This document shows, piece after piece, positions 30,891-39,493 of a stretch of 63,966 nt of DNA. The stretch is from a virus. Every line of letters begins with the position of its first letter. The stretch's first letter is position 1. The notes under the pieces were generated by a model. It did no database searches, was not told the origin of the DNA, and saw only the letters and a list, made by a program, of their open reading frames with translations. Location of the stretch: IMG/VR virus record IMGVR_UViG_3300046457_000167, positions 1 to 63,966 of that record; one strand, written 5' to 3'. The position numbers and the translations under genes were made by a program.

Positions 30891-31226
30891 TTGGCAACGC
30901 CGATTGAGAAGACAATCACGCTAAGAACGTACGGATACGGCGAAGACACGGTTGGTTATCCGCCGCATGGTCTAGTCGAAGCAATCGACGCCCTCCAAGA
31001 GGCGTTTTTTGAAATCCCAACAGAATACCGCGAATCGGCAGAAGTCGATTTCTCGGCGCAGTGGGAACACGGCGAAACTTTCGACCGCATCCGCATCACG
31101 TATAGCCGCCTGGAGACGCAGGAAGAGGCGGACGCTCGCGAACTGCAGGAACGGCAGGCCACGCTGAAATGGATCGAAGAGCAAGAAACGCTTATCCGTC
31201 GTCGCAAAGCGGAGCTCGGTATCTGA
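30891..31226 (+). CDS. Hypothetical protein, 111 aa
   Basis: TTG 30891 is taken as start because GAGGAGGCC precedes it. The product has IRITYSRLETQEEADARELQ and a charged helical end (KWIEEQETLIRRRKAEL). No known domain. Coupled to the next gene. Confidence 0.55.
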   Translation: MATPIEKTITLRTYGYGEDTVGYPPHGLVEAIDALQEAFFEIPTEYRESAEVDFSAQWEHGETFDRIRITYSRLETQEEADARELQERQATLKWIEEQETLIRRRKAELGI

Positions 31227-32170
31227 TGACCGATGACGACCAGATTTTGGATCTAACCGGCCGCGTGCTGTTCACTGGCGATCAGCCGCACCCATACCGC
31301 ACCAATACTCGTTTTCACAAAGTAGACGGCCAGTGGGTCGCAATCGCGGATGTCGCTACTACGAGCGCCAAGCGGCGCTTCTCGACACCAGAAGATCGTA
31401 GCGCTGCCCGGTTGCGGGTAGCGAAGAAAGCAAAGGCGGAGCGGCTAGCCATGGCGAAGATCACGAAGGTTATTGCAAGGCGCCAGGATATCGGCGACCC
31501 ACGCACGGTGCAGAGTCGTAGCGAAGACTTCCCGCTTATGGAGGCTTTGCGGCGTGACGAGAAGCACGAAGCTATCGCGGTCATTCTTCGCTATCGCAAG
31601 CTAGTGGCCTTATGTGAAGCGGAGCCGCTCAAGGGACTTGATTACAGCAAGTCAGACGGCGGCGAGGTAGTGCGCGTCAGCAAGCAGCTTACGCCAGATG
31701 CTGACATCGATAAGGCTCAGGCCAGCGGGTGGACGGTTATCCCAGACGGCGAGATTAAGCAATCATCGAAGATCAAGAAGAGTAGAGGCTCCTATGCGTC
31801 GCCAGCAAAAAGAACCGTCGTAGCCGATAACGACAACGTGGCCACAGGCAGCGTTATCAAAACGGAAAGCCTGCACGTCAAACTAACTGACGAAGTTCTG
31901 AATGCGCACATAGACGCCAAGCCTATCCTGGCAGAATTGCGTTCATCCCTCGGGCCACTGGTCGAGCCATTCGAGGACGCCGTGCTTGGCGGCAAGTCAT
32001 ACACAGACATTGGGAGAGGCGGCGGGGAGAAGACGCAGCCTTCCGTTGGCGGGCGCATTCTTGTTGGGATGGCTATCGGTAGCATATCCGTAAAATGGCA
32101 GGAGATTGATAGGCGGGAAAAACATCTGGAGTCCGTTGCATTGTCGCGTTTTCGCAGCCGAGCCGCATAG
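31226..32170 (+). CDS. Hypothetical protein before the late region, 314 aa
   Basis: ATG 31226 overlaps the previous stop. The product is basic with a central disordered segment (KQSSKIKKSRGSYAS, VADNDNVATG) and a C-terminal part (GGKSYTDIGRGGGEKTQPSV) that could bind DNA. It is the last early gene before the structured RNA, tRNAs and packaging genes, the position where late activators sit in many phages; that role is only inferred. Confidence 0.55.
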   Translation: MTDDDQILDLTGRVLFTGDQPHPYRTNTRFHKVDGQWVAIADVATTSAKRRFSTPEDRSAARLRVAKKAKAERLAMAKITKVIARRQDIGDPRTVQSRSEDFPLMEALRRDEKHEAIAVILRYRKLVALCEAEPLKGLDYSKSDGGEVVRVSKQLTPDADIDKAQASGWTVIPDGEIKQSSKIKKSRGSYASPAKRTVVADNDNVATGSVIKTESLHVKLTDEVLNAHIDAKPILAELRSSLGPLVEPFEDAVLGGKSYTDIGRGGGEKTQPSVGGRILVGMAIGSISVKWQEIDRREKHLESVALSRFRSRAA

Positions 32171-32202
32171 GACCGTATGCCATGCGCACTCAAGTCACCA
32201 AG

Positions 32203-32555
32203 GGTTGAGAGGACTAATTAGTTAGCCCTCAACCGTTTGCGCTTACGAGCGCCCCGCCGTCATGCTGCATTTAGTGCAGCCGCTGAACGCTGCGGGTAAC
32301 TATTGCATGAAGGGCCAGAGGGTCGAAAGACCAAGATATAGCAGTGGACGCCCCAGTGAAAGCGACCTGCCGTCGGCGGCCTTGTGGCCTTAACCTCTGT
32401 GAGGGGATACGGCGACTGGACCAGTGACCGAGATAACGGGCTACTGACCTTCATGCATACCAATCCCCATTGCCCCTCGCGCGCCTCCTCCGCAGCGTTG
32501 GGTGATCGTGCGGCGAGTAGAGCTTGTTATGCAGGCTCCTCGCCGCTTTTGTTTT
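32203..32555 (+). ncRNA. Structured non-coding RNA candidate
   Basis: No convincing coding frame is present. Pairings seen: GGTTGAG/CTCAACC (32203, 32228); GCGC hairpin (32239-32252); GCTGCA/TGCAGC hairpin (32264-32280); GGTC-GAAA-GACC (32321-32332); TGCATGAAGG/CCTTCATGCA (32304, 32448); CCAGT/ACTGG (32353, 32415); GCCGT/ACGGC (32369, 32409); GGCC-TTGT-GGCC (32378); CCTC-TGT-GAGG (32394); CCG/CGG (32428). AACGCTGCGG/CCGCAGCGTT (32286, 32490) is a 10-bp long-range stem. An alternative core with AGTTAgCCC/GGGTAACT and CGCTGC/GCAGTG around AAGATATA resembles P3-P8-P7 of group I introns. A terminator ends the unit. Confidence 0.55.
32510..32555 (+). terminator. Terminator between the structured RNA and the tRNAs
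   Basis: GCGGCGAG (32510-32517) and CTCGCCGC (32539-32546) form an 8-bp stem with a 21-nt loop, followed by TTTTGTTTT. The first tRNA starts two bases later. Confidence 0.75.
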
Positions 32556-32556
32556 C

Positions 32557-32633
32557 TGCGCGGTAGAGAAGCCCGGTATCTCGCATGGCTCATAACCATG
32601 AAATCGTCCGTTCGAATCGGACCTGCGCAACCA
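32557..32633 (+). tRNA. tRNA-Met (anticodon CAT)
   Basis: A full cloverleaf of 77 nt with encoded CCA: acceptor TGCGCGG/CTGCGCA (one G-T pair), D-stem GAGA/TCTC, anticodon stem CATGG/CCATG with loop CTCATAA, T-arm GTCCG-TTCGAAT-CGGAC, then ACCA. CAT could also be a lysidine-modified Ile tRNA; the T1-A72 pair argues against initiator tRNA. Confidence 0.9.
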
Positions 32634-32637
32634 ACAT

Positions 32638-32715
32638 CTGTGTGTAGCTCAGCCTGGCCAGAGTACCGCACTTGGACCGCGGGAGTCGTTGGTTCGAATC
32701 CAACCACGCAGACCA
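32638..32715 (+). tRNA. tRNA-Pro (anticodon TGG)
   Basis: The gene is 78 nt with encoded CCA: acceptor CTGTGTG/CACGCAG, anticodon loop CTTGGAC (TGG), T-arm GTTGG-TTCGAAT-CCAAC. The anticodon stem CCGCA/CGCGG has an A-C mismatch next to the loop; the rest is regular. Confidence 0.88.
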
Positions 32716-32723
32716 TCATCATC

Positions 32724-32799
32724 GCCGACATAGCTCAGTAGGAAGAGCGCCTCACTTGTAATGAGGATGTCGCGGGTTAGACTCCTGCTGCTAGCTCCA
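32724..32799 (+). tRNA. tRNA-Thr (anticodon TGT), partly degenerate
   Basis: The 76-nt gene has a good D-arm and anticodon arm CCTCA-CTTGTAA-TGAGG (TGT). The acceptor GCCGACA/TGCTAGC has two mismatches and one G-T pair, and the T-loop reads TTAGACT in place of the usual TTCGANT, losing the C56 that pairs with G19. It may be decaying or unusually folded. It ends in TCCA. Confidence 0.7.
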
Positions 32800-32809
32800 T
32801 AGGTGGCCC

Positions 32810-33178
32810 ATGCCAACGCGTCCACCACGATATGCACCTACTACGCAGCGCACAACGATAGAGCGAAGGCGAGATGTCGACCGTACACGGGCAGCCACGC
32901 CATGGCGAGCATGGTATGGCAAGGCCAGATGGAAGGCGATACGCGAAACGCAACTGTCTACTCATCCGCTGTGCATCATGTGCTTAGACGATGACGAGAC
33001 TATTACTGCGGCTAGCGTATGTGACCACGTCACGCCTCACAGAGGCGACGAGATGCTCTTCTGGTCTGGTCCTTTTCAGTCACTCTGCGCCCATCATCAC
33101 AACAGCGACAAGCATCGCGAGGAGATGATGACGGAAAAGCGGATAAACATCAACGATATCAATGGCTTGCTCGAATGA
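32810..33178 (+). CDS. HNH endonuclease of the packaging module
   Basis: The protein has 122 aa. WYGKARWKAIRETQLSTHPL then CIMCLDDD, CDHVTPHRGD and LCAHHHNSDKHRE form a compact HNH domain. HNH nucleases directly upstream of P27/HK97 terminase genes assist terminase cleavage in several phages. ATG 32810 follows AGGTGG. Confidence 0.88.
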   Translation: MPTRPPRYAPTTQRTTIERRRDVDRTRAATPWRAWYGKARWKAIRETQLSTHPLCIMCLDDDETITAASVCDHVTPHRGDEMLFWSGPFQSLCAHHHNSDKHREEMMTEKRININDINGLLE

Positions 33179-33279
33179 TGGGGAGGGGTGTATCATTTTT
33201 GACGCACCTGCCGCCCCAACAACCGTCGGCCTAACGAAATTTGTTCATCCACAAAATAGCGAATCCGGAGACTGGCTCA

Positions 33280-33663
33280 ATGGCGAGACCGAGGAAGCCG
33301 ACCGCGGCCCTCGAGTTGAAGGGCGCATTCAAGCAGAACCCTTCCCGTAAGGCCGAGAGGAAGAGCGAGCCAAAGCCTGACACGGCAGTCGGCCCGCCAC
33401 CTAATTCTTTACCGGGCGACGCATCGATTATCTGGCACGAATTATCCTCGCACGGATTCTGGCTCACTGGAGCCGACCGACTTCTGCTGGAAATAGCGTG
33501 CCGTTTGTTTGCTGACTTCCGTGGCGACAAGTTGGACGGCGGCGGCCTTTCCAGGCTTATCACTGCGCTCGCGAAGCTTGGCTTTAGCCCGACCGATCGC
33601 AGCAAGGTTCAGGCGCCGGGCGCCAAGGAGCCAGAGGCCGACCCGTTCGCAGACTTTAAGTGA
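33280..33663 (+). CDS. Terminase small subunit, P27 family
   Basis: The protein has 127 aa. MARPRKPTAALELKGAFKQN is the typical P27 N-terminus (basic, HTH-adjacent), with WHELSSHGFWLTGADRLLLE and PTDRSKVQA further on. It recognises phage DNA and loads the large subunit. Confidence 0.85.
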   Translation: MARPRKPTAALELKGAFKQNPSRKAERKSEPKPDTAVGPPPNSLPGDASIIWHELSSHGFWLTGADRLLLEIACRLFADFRGDKLDGGGLSRLITALAKLGFSPTDRSKVQAPGAKEPEADPFADFK

Positions 33664-33666
33664 TTC

Positions 33667-35373
33667 ATGGAAATCAATGTTCTGAAATATCCGCATGTAG
33701 CGGCTGGCTACGGCTATGCGCTCGACGTTGTAGCTGGCAAGATTATCGTCTGCGAGTACGTCAAGCAGGCATGCCAGCGGCAACTAGATGACTTAGCCCG
33801 AGCAAAGGATGGCTGGGCTTATTATTTCGACCATGAGGCGGCGCAGAAGGTTTGCACCTTTACCTGCTTCCTGCCGCACATCAAGGGACCGCTAGCCGGC
33901 CAGAGCCTTACGCTAGAGCCGTGGCAGTCGTTCATTCTGACGGTAGCCTTCGGCTGGTTACGGCACGACAACAGCAAGCGACGCTTTCGTCGCGCTTACA
34001 CTGAGGTGCCTCGCGGTAACGGCAAGACCACGCTTTCCGACGGCCCGGCACTTTACTGCGGGTTCGGCGAGAAAGAGGGCGGCGCCGAAATCTACAGCGC
34101 GGCCCGTACGCGCGATCAGGCAAAGGTTGCCTTCGCCGCTGCGCAAGCAATGCTGCGGCGCGCTACCGGCCTGCGTAAGGCCCTTGGCATTGATGTCGAA
34201 GCCCACCGCATCATTCAGATGCGGTCAAACAGCTATTTCGAGGCGCTGTCCGCGGATGCCGACTCGCTTGACGGTAAGAACGTCCACTTCGCATTGATCG
34301 ACGAGCTCCATGCCCACCGAGACCGTAGTGTTTACGACGCCATCGAGACAGGGGCAGGGAAGCGCAACCAGTCAATGGTTTGGGCGATTACCACGGCAGG
34401 CGCCGACAAGACCGGCATTTGCTACGAGCACCGCGCCTATACGATCAATCTGCTGAAGAAGACGGCCGAAGACGATACCTACTTCGGCATCATCTACACG
34501 ATCGATAAGGACGACGACTGGACCGAGGAATCCACCTGGCGCAAGGCGAATCCCAACTACGGGGTTTCCGTAGAGCCAGAACATGTCGCCGCTCTATGCC
34601 GCAAGGCCATGTCATCGCCTGCTTCGCAAGCAAACTTTCTGACCAAGCACTTGAACGTCTGGATCCAGACGAACGAGGCGCTCTACGATATGCGCGCTTG
34701 GGACCGGTGCATCGACAAGACGTTGGAGATCGAGGACTTTCTCGGCTGCCCATGTCGCGTCGCGGTGGACTTGGCATCGAAGATCGACGTTGCCGCGGTT
34801 GTCGCTCTATTTGAGCGAGATAATAAGGTCTACCCGTTCGCTTGGTTTTATGTGCCAGAGCAGGCAATTATCGAGAGCCGCAACGACTCCTACAAGGGGT
34901 GGGAAGCGGAGGGCAAGCTGATCACAACGCCTGGCGATGTCATCGACATTGACCGCATCGAAGCTGACATCATTGAGTTGTCTAGCCGCTTTGAGGTTCT
35001 CGAGATTGCGTACGACCCATGGCAAGCCCAGCAGATGGCAAACCATCTGACGGAGCAGGGCGCCAACGCGGTTGAATATCGCCAGACGGTTCAGAACTTC
35101 TCAGAGCCGACCAAGGAACTGGACGCACTCATGCGCTCCGGCAAGATCGCGCATCGTTACGGCCCGCGCGACCCTTTGTCTTGGATGATCGGCAACGTCG
35201 TCGGCCACTATGACGCAAAAGAAAACGTCTACCCACGCAAAGAGCGGCCCGAAAACAAGATAGATGGCGCAATCGCCCTCATCATGGCTCTCGGTCTGCA
35301 TCTTCGGTCGGTAGGCGAACCTGTCGCGGTCGACCCATGGGCAGACCCAGAATTCAAGTTAGCGGTGATTTAA
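33667..35373 (+). CDS. Terminase large subunit
   Basis: The protein has 568 aa. Walker A VPRGNGKT (114-121) and Walker B FALIDELH mark the packaging ATPase; VAVDLASKIDVAAV, YDPWQAQQ and NKIDGAIALIMA mark the C-terminal nuclease. It is a Terminase_1 (HK97/P27-associated) enzyme that pumps DNA into the prohead. Confidence 0.95.
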   Translation: MEINVLKYPHVAAGYGYALDVVAGKIIVCEYVKQACQRQLDDLARAKDGWAYYFDHEAAQKVCTFTCFLPHIKGPLAGQSLTLEPWQSFILTVAFGWLRHDNSKRRFRRAYTEVPRGNGKTTLSDGPALYCGFGEKEGGAEIYSAARTRDQAKVAFAAAQAMLRRATGLRKALGIDVEAHRIIQMRSNSYFEALSADADSLDGKNVHFALIDELHAHRDRSVYDAIETGAGKRNQSMVWAITTAGADKTGICYEHRAYTINLLKKTAEDDTYFGIIYTIDKDDDWTEESTWRKANPNYGVSVEPEHVAALCRKAMSSPASQANFLTKHLNVWIQTNEALYDMRAWDRCIDKTLEIEDFLGCPCRVAVDLASKIDVAAVVALFERDNKVYPFAWFYVPEQAIIESRNDSYKGWEAEGKLITTPGDVIDIDRIEADIIELSSRFEVLEIAYDPWQAQQMANHLTEQGANAVEYRQTVQNFSEPTKELDALMRSGKIAHRYGPRDPLSWMIGNVVGHYDAKENVYPRKERPENKIDGAIALIMALGLHLRSVGEPVAVDPWADPEFKLAVI

Positions 35374-36632
35374 TGTGGCCATTTAATAGACAGGCGGCGG
35401 AGACGCGCGCCAGCCTAGAGAACCCGTCCGTGCCGCTTTCCGACGTTGGAGCCTGGCGCACACTGATGAATGAATGGCACGGCGTGGCGGGCGTTACGGT
35501 CACGTACGAGACCGCGCTTGAGGTTCCAGCCATCTGGTGCGCTGTGAACGTCTTGGCCGGCACGATCGCCAGCTTGCCGTTGCAGGTCTTCAAAAAGGAC
35601 GCGACCGGCCGCGAACTTGCTGATAGCGACACGCTTTACGGCATCCTACACGATGCGCCGAACGAGGAATTGACTTCGTTTTCCTGGCGCAAGGGGATGA
35701 TGATTAGCACTTTGCTCCGCGGTCGCGGCGTTTCGTTCATAGAGCGAAACAAGGCTGGCCGCGTGATGAACCTATGGCCTCTGGAAACGGACAAGCTGAC
35801 GGTCGAGCGCAAGGACGGGCGGAAGGTCTACACTTACCGCGACGGCACTCGGACGGTTGAGTACAAGGCAAGCGAAGTTATCGACCTTGTGTTCATGCTG
35901 CGCCCCGACGGCGTGACGCATGTTGACCCCATATCTAAGCTCCGTGGCGTTGTCGGTCTATCTCTGGCGCTAGAACAGCATGCGCAGAAGCACTTCTTAA
36001 ATGGCGGCGTTCCTCCATTGGCGCTTTATGGCCCCATGAAGTCACCGGCATCTGCAACCAGGGCTTCTTCAGACGTAACGCAGGCGATTCGAGAGGCTAA
36101 CTCTGAACGCCGAAACGTCTTGATAATGCCCGACGGGCACGAACTAAAGCCGGTTGGCATAGACCCTGACAAATCGCAGATGGAAGAGGCCCGCAGGTTC
36201 CAGATTGAGGAAGTTGCTCGCGTTTTCAGCATTCCGCCTAGCTTTCTGCAGGATTTAACCAACGGATCGTTCGCCAACACCGAACAGCAAGATCTGGCTT
36301 TCACGAAACACACGCTTGGCCCATGGCTGAAGCTTTGGGAGCAGGAGCTTAATCTGAAGCTATTCACGGCTCGGAATAAGTCGAAGTTCTGCGAATTCAA
36401 CGTCGACGGATTGCTTCGCTCCGATGTCACGGCTCGCTTTGAAGCTTACGCGACCGGAATTCAGAACGCGATCTACACTCCGAATGAAGTTCGGGCGATG
36501 GAGAATTGGCCGACGCAGCCTGGCGAGGCTGACAAGCTTCATATCCAAGGCGCGACCGTCCCTCTTGGTATGCAGAGCATGTCTACCGCTACGCCTCCGC
36601 CGGCTAAAATCAAGAAAGACAAGCCCGCATGA
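35373..36632 (+). CDS. Portal protein (HK97 family)
   Basis: The protein has 419 aa. YETALEVPAIWCAVNVLAGT, LPLQVFKKD, PFXX-type segments such as VFSIPPSFLQDLTNGSFANT and TLGPWLKLWEQELN match HK97 portals. ATG 35373 overlaps the terminase stop (TAATG). Confidence 0.94.
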   Translation: MWPFNRQAAETRASLENPSVPLSDVGAWRTLMNEWHGVAGVTVTYETALEVPAIWCAVNVLAGTIASLPLQVFKKDATGRELADSDTLYGILHDAPNEELTSFSWRKGMMISTLLRGRGVSFIERNKAGRVMNLWPLETDKLTVERKDGRKVYTYRDGTRTVEYKASEVIDLVFMLRPDGVTHVDPISKLRGVVGLSLALEQHAQKHFLNGGVPPLALYGPMKSPASATRASSDVTQAIREANSERRNVLIMPDGHELKPVGIDPDKSQMEEARRFQIEEVARVFSIPPSFLQDLTNGSFANTEQQDLAFTKHTLGPWLKLWEQELNLKLFTARNKSKFCEFNVDGLLRSDVTARFEAYATGIQNAIYTPNEVRAMENWPTQPGEADKLHIQGATVPLGMQSMSTATPPPAKIKKDKPA

Positions 36633-37282
36633 CGAACAAGATTGAGAAGCGCAGTCATGTTGCTGCGGTGGAAACGCGCGCTAACGATGGCAAACGCACC
36701 CTCGTTGGGTATGCGGCCGTCTTCGAGCGACTGGCCGACATCGGCGGGTGGTTTCAGGAGCAGATCGCCCCCGGCGCATTTACGGACGCCATTGCTGGCG
36801 ACATTCGCGCGCTGGTCGACCATGACCCCGGCCGTGTGATCGGGCGCACAAAGTCCGGCACGCTCCGCCTGTCGGAAGACGGCGTCGGCCTCAAAGTGGA
36901 AATCGATGTTCCGGACACAAGCGACGGCAATGACCTTTGGGTGCTTGTCGAGCGCGGTGACATCAGTGGCATGAGTTTCGGCTTCTATGTCACCAAGGAG
37001 CTTTGGGATGAAACTGGGGCTATCCCGGTTCGCACCATCCAGGCTCTCGAGTTGATGGAAGTCTCGGCTGTCGCTTGGCCCGCCTACGACGACACCACGA
37101 TCGGCGTTCGTTCGCTTGAAGAGTGGCGGTCGGCGCACCCAGCGGACGAGCCGGTCATCGACCCCGTTATCGACCCACCAGAACAAATTCCAGATCCGGC
37201 GGCAGCGCCGGTAAATCGGGCTGCGCTCATCAGAGCTCGCCTGAAAATGGGTCTTGAGCAAAAGACCCGCAGCACGCGCTGA
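36629..37282 (+). CDS. Prohead maturation protease (HK97 gp4-like)
   Basis: The protein has 217 aa. GYAAVFERLAD, ALVDHDPGRVIGRT (catalytic His about residue 64) and ISGMSFGFYV (catalytic Ser about 114) are the usual S78 protease motifs. The C-terminus is Pro/Asp-rich. It trims capsid proteins during maturation. Confidence 0.92.
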   Translation: MTNKIEKRSHVAAVETRANDGKRTLVGYAAVFERLADIGGWFQEQIAPGAFTDAIAGDIRALVDHDPGRVIGRTKSGTLRLSEDGVGLKVEIDVPDTSDGNDLWVLVERGDISGMSFGFYVTKELWDETGAIPVRTIQALELMEVSAVAWPAYDDTTIGVRSLEEWRSAHPADEPVIDPVIDPPEQIPDPAAAPVNRAALIRARLKMGLEQKTRSTR

Positions 37283-37312
37283 CTAGCGCTGCCATCCTCC
37301 ACCCACCCATAC

Positions 37313-37336
37313 AGCCCGCCATTGAGCGGGCTTTTT
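37313..37336 (+). terminator. Hairpin with T-tract before the capsid gene
   Basis: AGCCCGC (37313-37319) / GCGGGCT (37326-37332) plus TTTTT lies 14 bp before the capsid start. It may terminate part of the transcripts or form a processed 5' end. Confidence 0.65.
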
Positions 37337-37349
37337 CAATGGAGCATAC

Positions 37350-38588
37350 ATGTCCACAATTCTCGAATTGCGCGAAAAGCAGCAGAAGCTCGTAGCGGAC
37401 GGCCGCGCTCTTCTGGCTGAAATCAAGGACGATACCGCAGAAGCGCGCGTCGCCGAACTCGAAGGCCAGCACGACGCTGCAATGGCGGAATTCGACAAGC
37501 TCGAAGCCCGCATCAAGCGCGAAGAAGCTGCAGAAGCCCGCGAAGCCGCTCTGAATGCCGCCGACGCTCGCCGTCCGGCTGCTGATGTACGCGCTGGTGG
37601 CAATGTCACCGAAAAGACCGACGCTGAAAAGCATGATGCTGCGTTCCGTTCTTGGCTTGCTGGCGGTGTTGCCAACCTTTCGGTTGAGCAGCGCGCGTTC
37701 ATGAAGGCCGTCGAAGAGCGCGGCCAGTCCGTCGGCTCGCAGACGCAGGGCGGCTACCTCGTACCCGGTACTTTTCAGGCTGAACTCTTCAAGTCCCTGA
37801 AGGCTTGGGGTCCGATGCTTGATCCTGGCGTTACCCGCGTCCTTCAGACTGGCACTGGCGCCACGATCACGATGCCAACGATGAACGATACCGCGAATGA
37901 AGGTTCGCTGATCGGCGAAAATCAGCAGGTTGCCCTTGCTGAGGTCGCATTCGGCACTCGTTCGCTCGATGCATATAAGTACACGTCCAACGTGGTACTC
38001 ATCTCCGATGAGCTTCTGCAGGATGCAGTTATGGACGTTGAAGGCATTGTTCGCGACGCCATGGCCGAGCGCATTGGCCGCATCGCCAACCGCCATTTGA
38101 CCACTGGTGACGGCGCCTCCAAGCCGAACGGCATTGTTACTGCCGCCGGTACGACTGCCGCTGCAGGCGCCGCCGCCATCACCTTCGACGACATGATCAA
38201 CCTCGAGCACTCGGTTGACCCCGCCTACCGTTCTGACCCGTCCAGCGCCTGGATGTTTAACGACGGCACGCTGAAAGCCCTTAGAAAATTGAAGGATCTG
38301 CAGGGAAATTACATCTGGCAACCAGCAGATGTAAAGGGTGGCGCTCCTGCAACCATCCTGACCTACAAGTACTCGATCAACCAGGCTGTTGCCGACATCG
38401 CAACCGGCGCAAAGTCGGTCGTCTTCGGTGCCATGAACAAGTACATTGTTCGTGCCGTTCAGGAGTTCGCCATCAAGCGTCTCGTTGAGCGTTATGCCGA
38501 CTTCGGTCAGGTTGGCCTCATCGGCTTCACTCGTCTCGATGGCGAGCTGATGGACGTTGCTGCTGTGAAGACCCTTCTGCACCCATAA
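37350..38588 (+). CDS. Major capsid protein (HK97 fold)
   Basis: The protein has 412 aa. The first 110 residues are coiled-coil delta/scaffold domain, probably removed by the upstream protease; GSQTQGGYLVPGTFQAELF starts the capsid core. EGSLIGENQQVALAEVAFGT, GDGASKPNGIVTAA and WQPADVKGGAPATILTY are typical of HK97-type capsids. Confidence 0.95.
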   Translation: MSTILELREKQQKLVADGRALLAEIKDDTAEARVAELEGQHDAAMAEFDKLEARIKREEAAEAREAALNAADARRPAADVRAGGNVTEKTDAEKHDAAFRSWLAGGVANLSVEQRAFMKAVEERGQSVGSQTQGGYLVPGTFQAELFKSLKAWGPMLDPGVTRVLQTGTGATITMPTMNDTANEGSLIGENQQVALAEVAFGTRSLDAYKYTSNVVLISDELLQDAVMDVEGIVRDAMAERIGRIANRHLTTGDGASKPNGIVTAAGTTAAAGAAAITFDDMINLEHSVDPAYRSDPSSAWMFNDGTLKALRKLKDLQGNYIWQPADVKGGAPATILTYKYSINQAVADIATGAKSVVFGAMNKYIVRAVQEFAIKRLVERYADFGQVGLIGFTRLDGELMDVAAVKTLLHP

Positions 38589-38595
38589 TAAACGA

Positions 38596-38628
38596 GGCGT
38601 CGCTCGCGAGGGCGACGCCTTCCTTTTG
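38596..38628 (+). terminator. Terminator after the capsid gene
   Basis: GGCGTCGC (38596-38603) / GCGACGCC (38612-38619) with an 8-nt loop, then TTCCTTTT. The next gene starts 12 bp later. Confidence 0.75.
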
Positions 38629-38639
38629 AGGAGGCAGAT

Positions 38640-38867
38640 ATGATTGTCAAAGTGAATACCAGTCTTGCCGGAGACGGCTTTAGTTTCAATTTCGGCGCCG
38701 AAGTCGACAGCGACGAATTCTCCGCTCTAGTTGGCAACGGCTGGGAAACGCTCTGTGACCCAGTCGCTGCCGAACCCGCAGACGAGCCGGAATTCGAAAC
38801 TACCGACTTGCTGCAGGGCGCCGAAACGACTGATGCCGCACCATCTCGCCGAGGTCGCCGAAAATGA
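38640..38867 (+). CDS. Small acidic protein after capsid, 75 aa
   Basis: ATG 38640 follows GAGGAGGCAGAT. The product is acidic with a basic tail (PSRRGRRK). Position suggests a head or connector accessory protein. Confidence 0.6.
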   Translation: MIVKVNTSLAGDGFSFNFGAEVDSDEFSALVGNGWETLCDPVAAEPADEPEFETTDLLQGAETTDAAPSRRGRRK

Positions 38868-39463
38868 ACGAATGGACACGGCTGGTAATGACGGTTCCGC
38901 CGACGGCGCCAGTCGTGACCCTAGACGAGGCCAAAAGGCACCTTCGCGTTTTCCATAACGATGACGACGCAGACATCACGGCCATGGTTGCCGCGGCACA
39001 AGCGGCTATCGAAGGCCCGACTGGCATTGGTATCGCGCTGTCGCCTCAGACTTGGCGCCTTTCGCTAGACAGTTTCTTTTCGCAGTCTAACTGGTATCGC
39101 CAAGAGATCGTCATTCCTCTTGGCCCGGTAACGGCGGTTGCATCCGTCACGTACCGCGATGCCAATGGCACGGACCAGCCCGTAACCGGTCTGCGATACG
39201 ATCTCGCCGAAAGCCCCCTGCGCATCTGGCCAGCCCGCGATACGGCATGGCCGCTAGTGTGGTGCGAGCCTGGCGCCGTCAAGGTGACGTTCGTTTGCGG
39301 CTACGCGACGCTACCGCAGGATTTGCGGTGGGCAATTCTTCTTATGGTCGGCGGCTACTATGAAAATAGGGAGGCGTTCACGACCAGCCTTAAAGGGCTT
39401 GCTGAGCTTCCGCTTGGCGTCTCATCCATTCTTGAAAGATATCGAGTGGGCCGCGTCGCTTAG
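38864..39463 (+). CDS. Head-tail connector (gp6-like)
   Basis: The protein has 199 aa. PVVTLDEAKRHLRV, DDDADITAMVAAAQAAIEG and LRWAILLMVGGYYENREA are the hallmarks of HK97 gp6/SPP1 gp15-type adaptors that bind beneath the portal. Confidence 0.88.
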   Translation: MNEWTRLVMTVPPTAPVVTLDEAKRHLRVFHNDDDADITAMVAAAQAAIEGPTGIGIALSPQTWRLSLDSFFSQSNWYRQEIVIPLGPVTAVASVTYRDANGTDQPVTGLRYDLAESPLRIWPARDTAWPLVWCEPGAVKVTFVCGYATLPQDLRWAILLMVGGYYENREAFTTSLKGLAELPLGVSSILERYRVGRVA

Positions 39464-39493
39464 CCGACTGTCGCCACAGCAAAGGAACTCAAC

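Noticed and set aside
32171-32556. Short open frames across the structured RNA region
   Set aside because: They are short, lack ribosome sites and have no protein-like composition, while many perfect helices are present.
36539-37261. 240-codon antisense frame over the prohead protease
   Set aside because: Shadow of the well-supported sense gene.
37230-38582. 450-codon open frame antisense to the capsid gene
   Set aside because: Typical shadow of a GC-rich gene; no ribosome site, composition unlike a protein, and the sense strand is a clear HK97 capsid.
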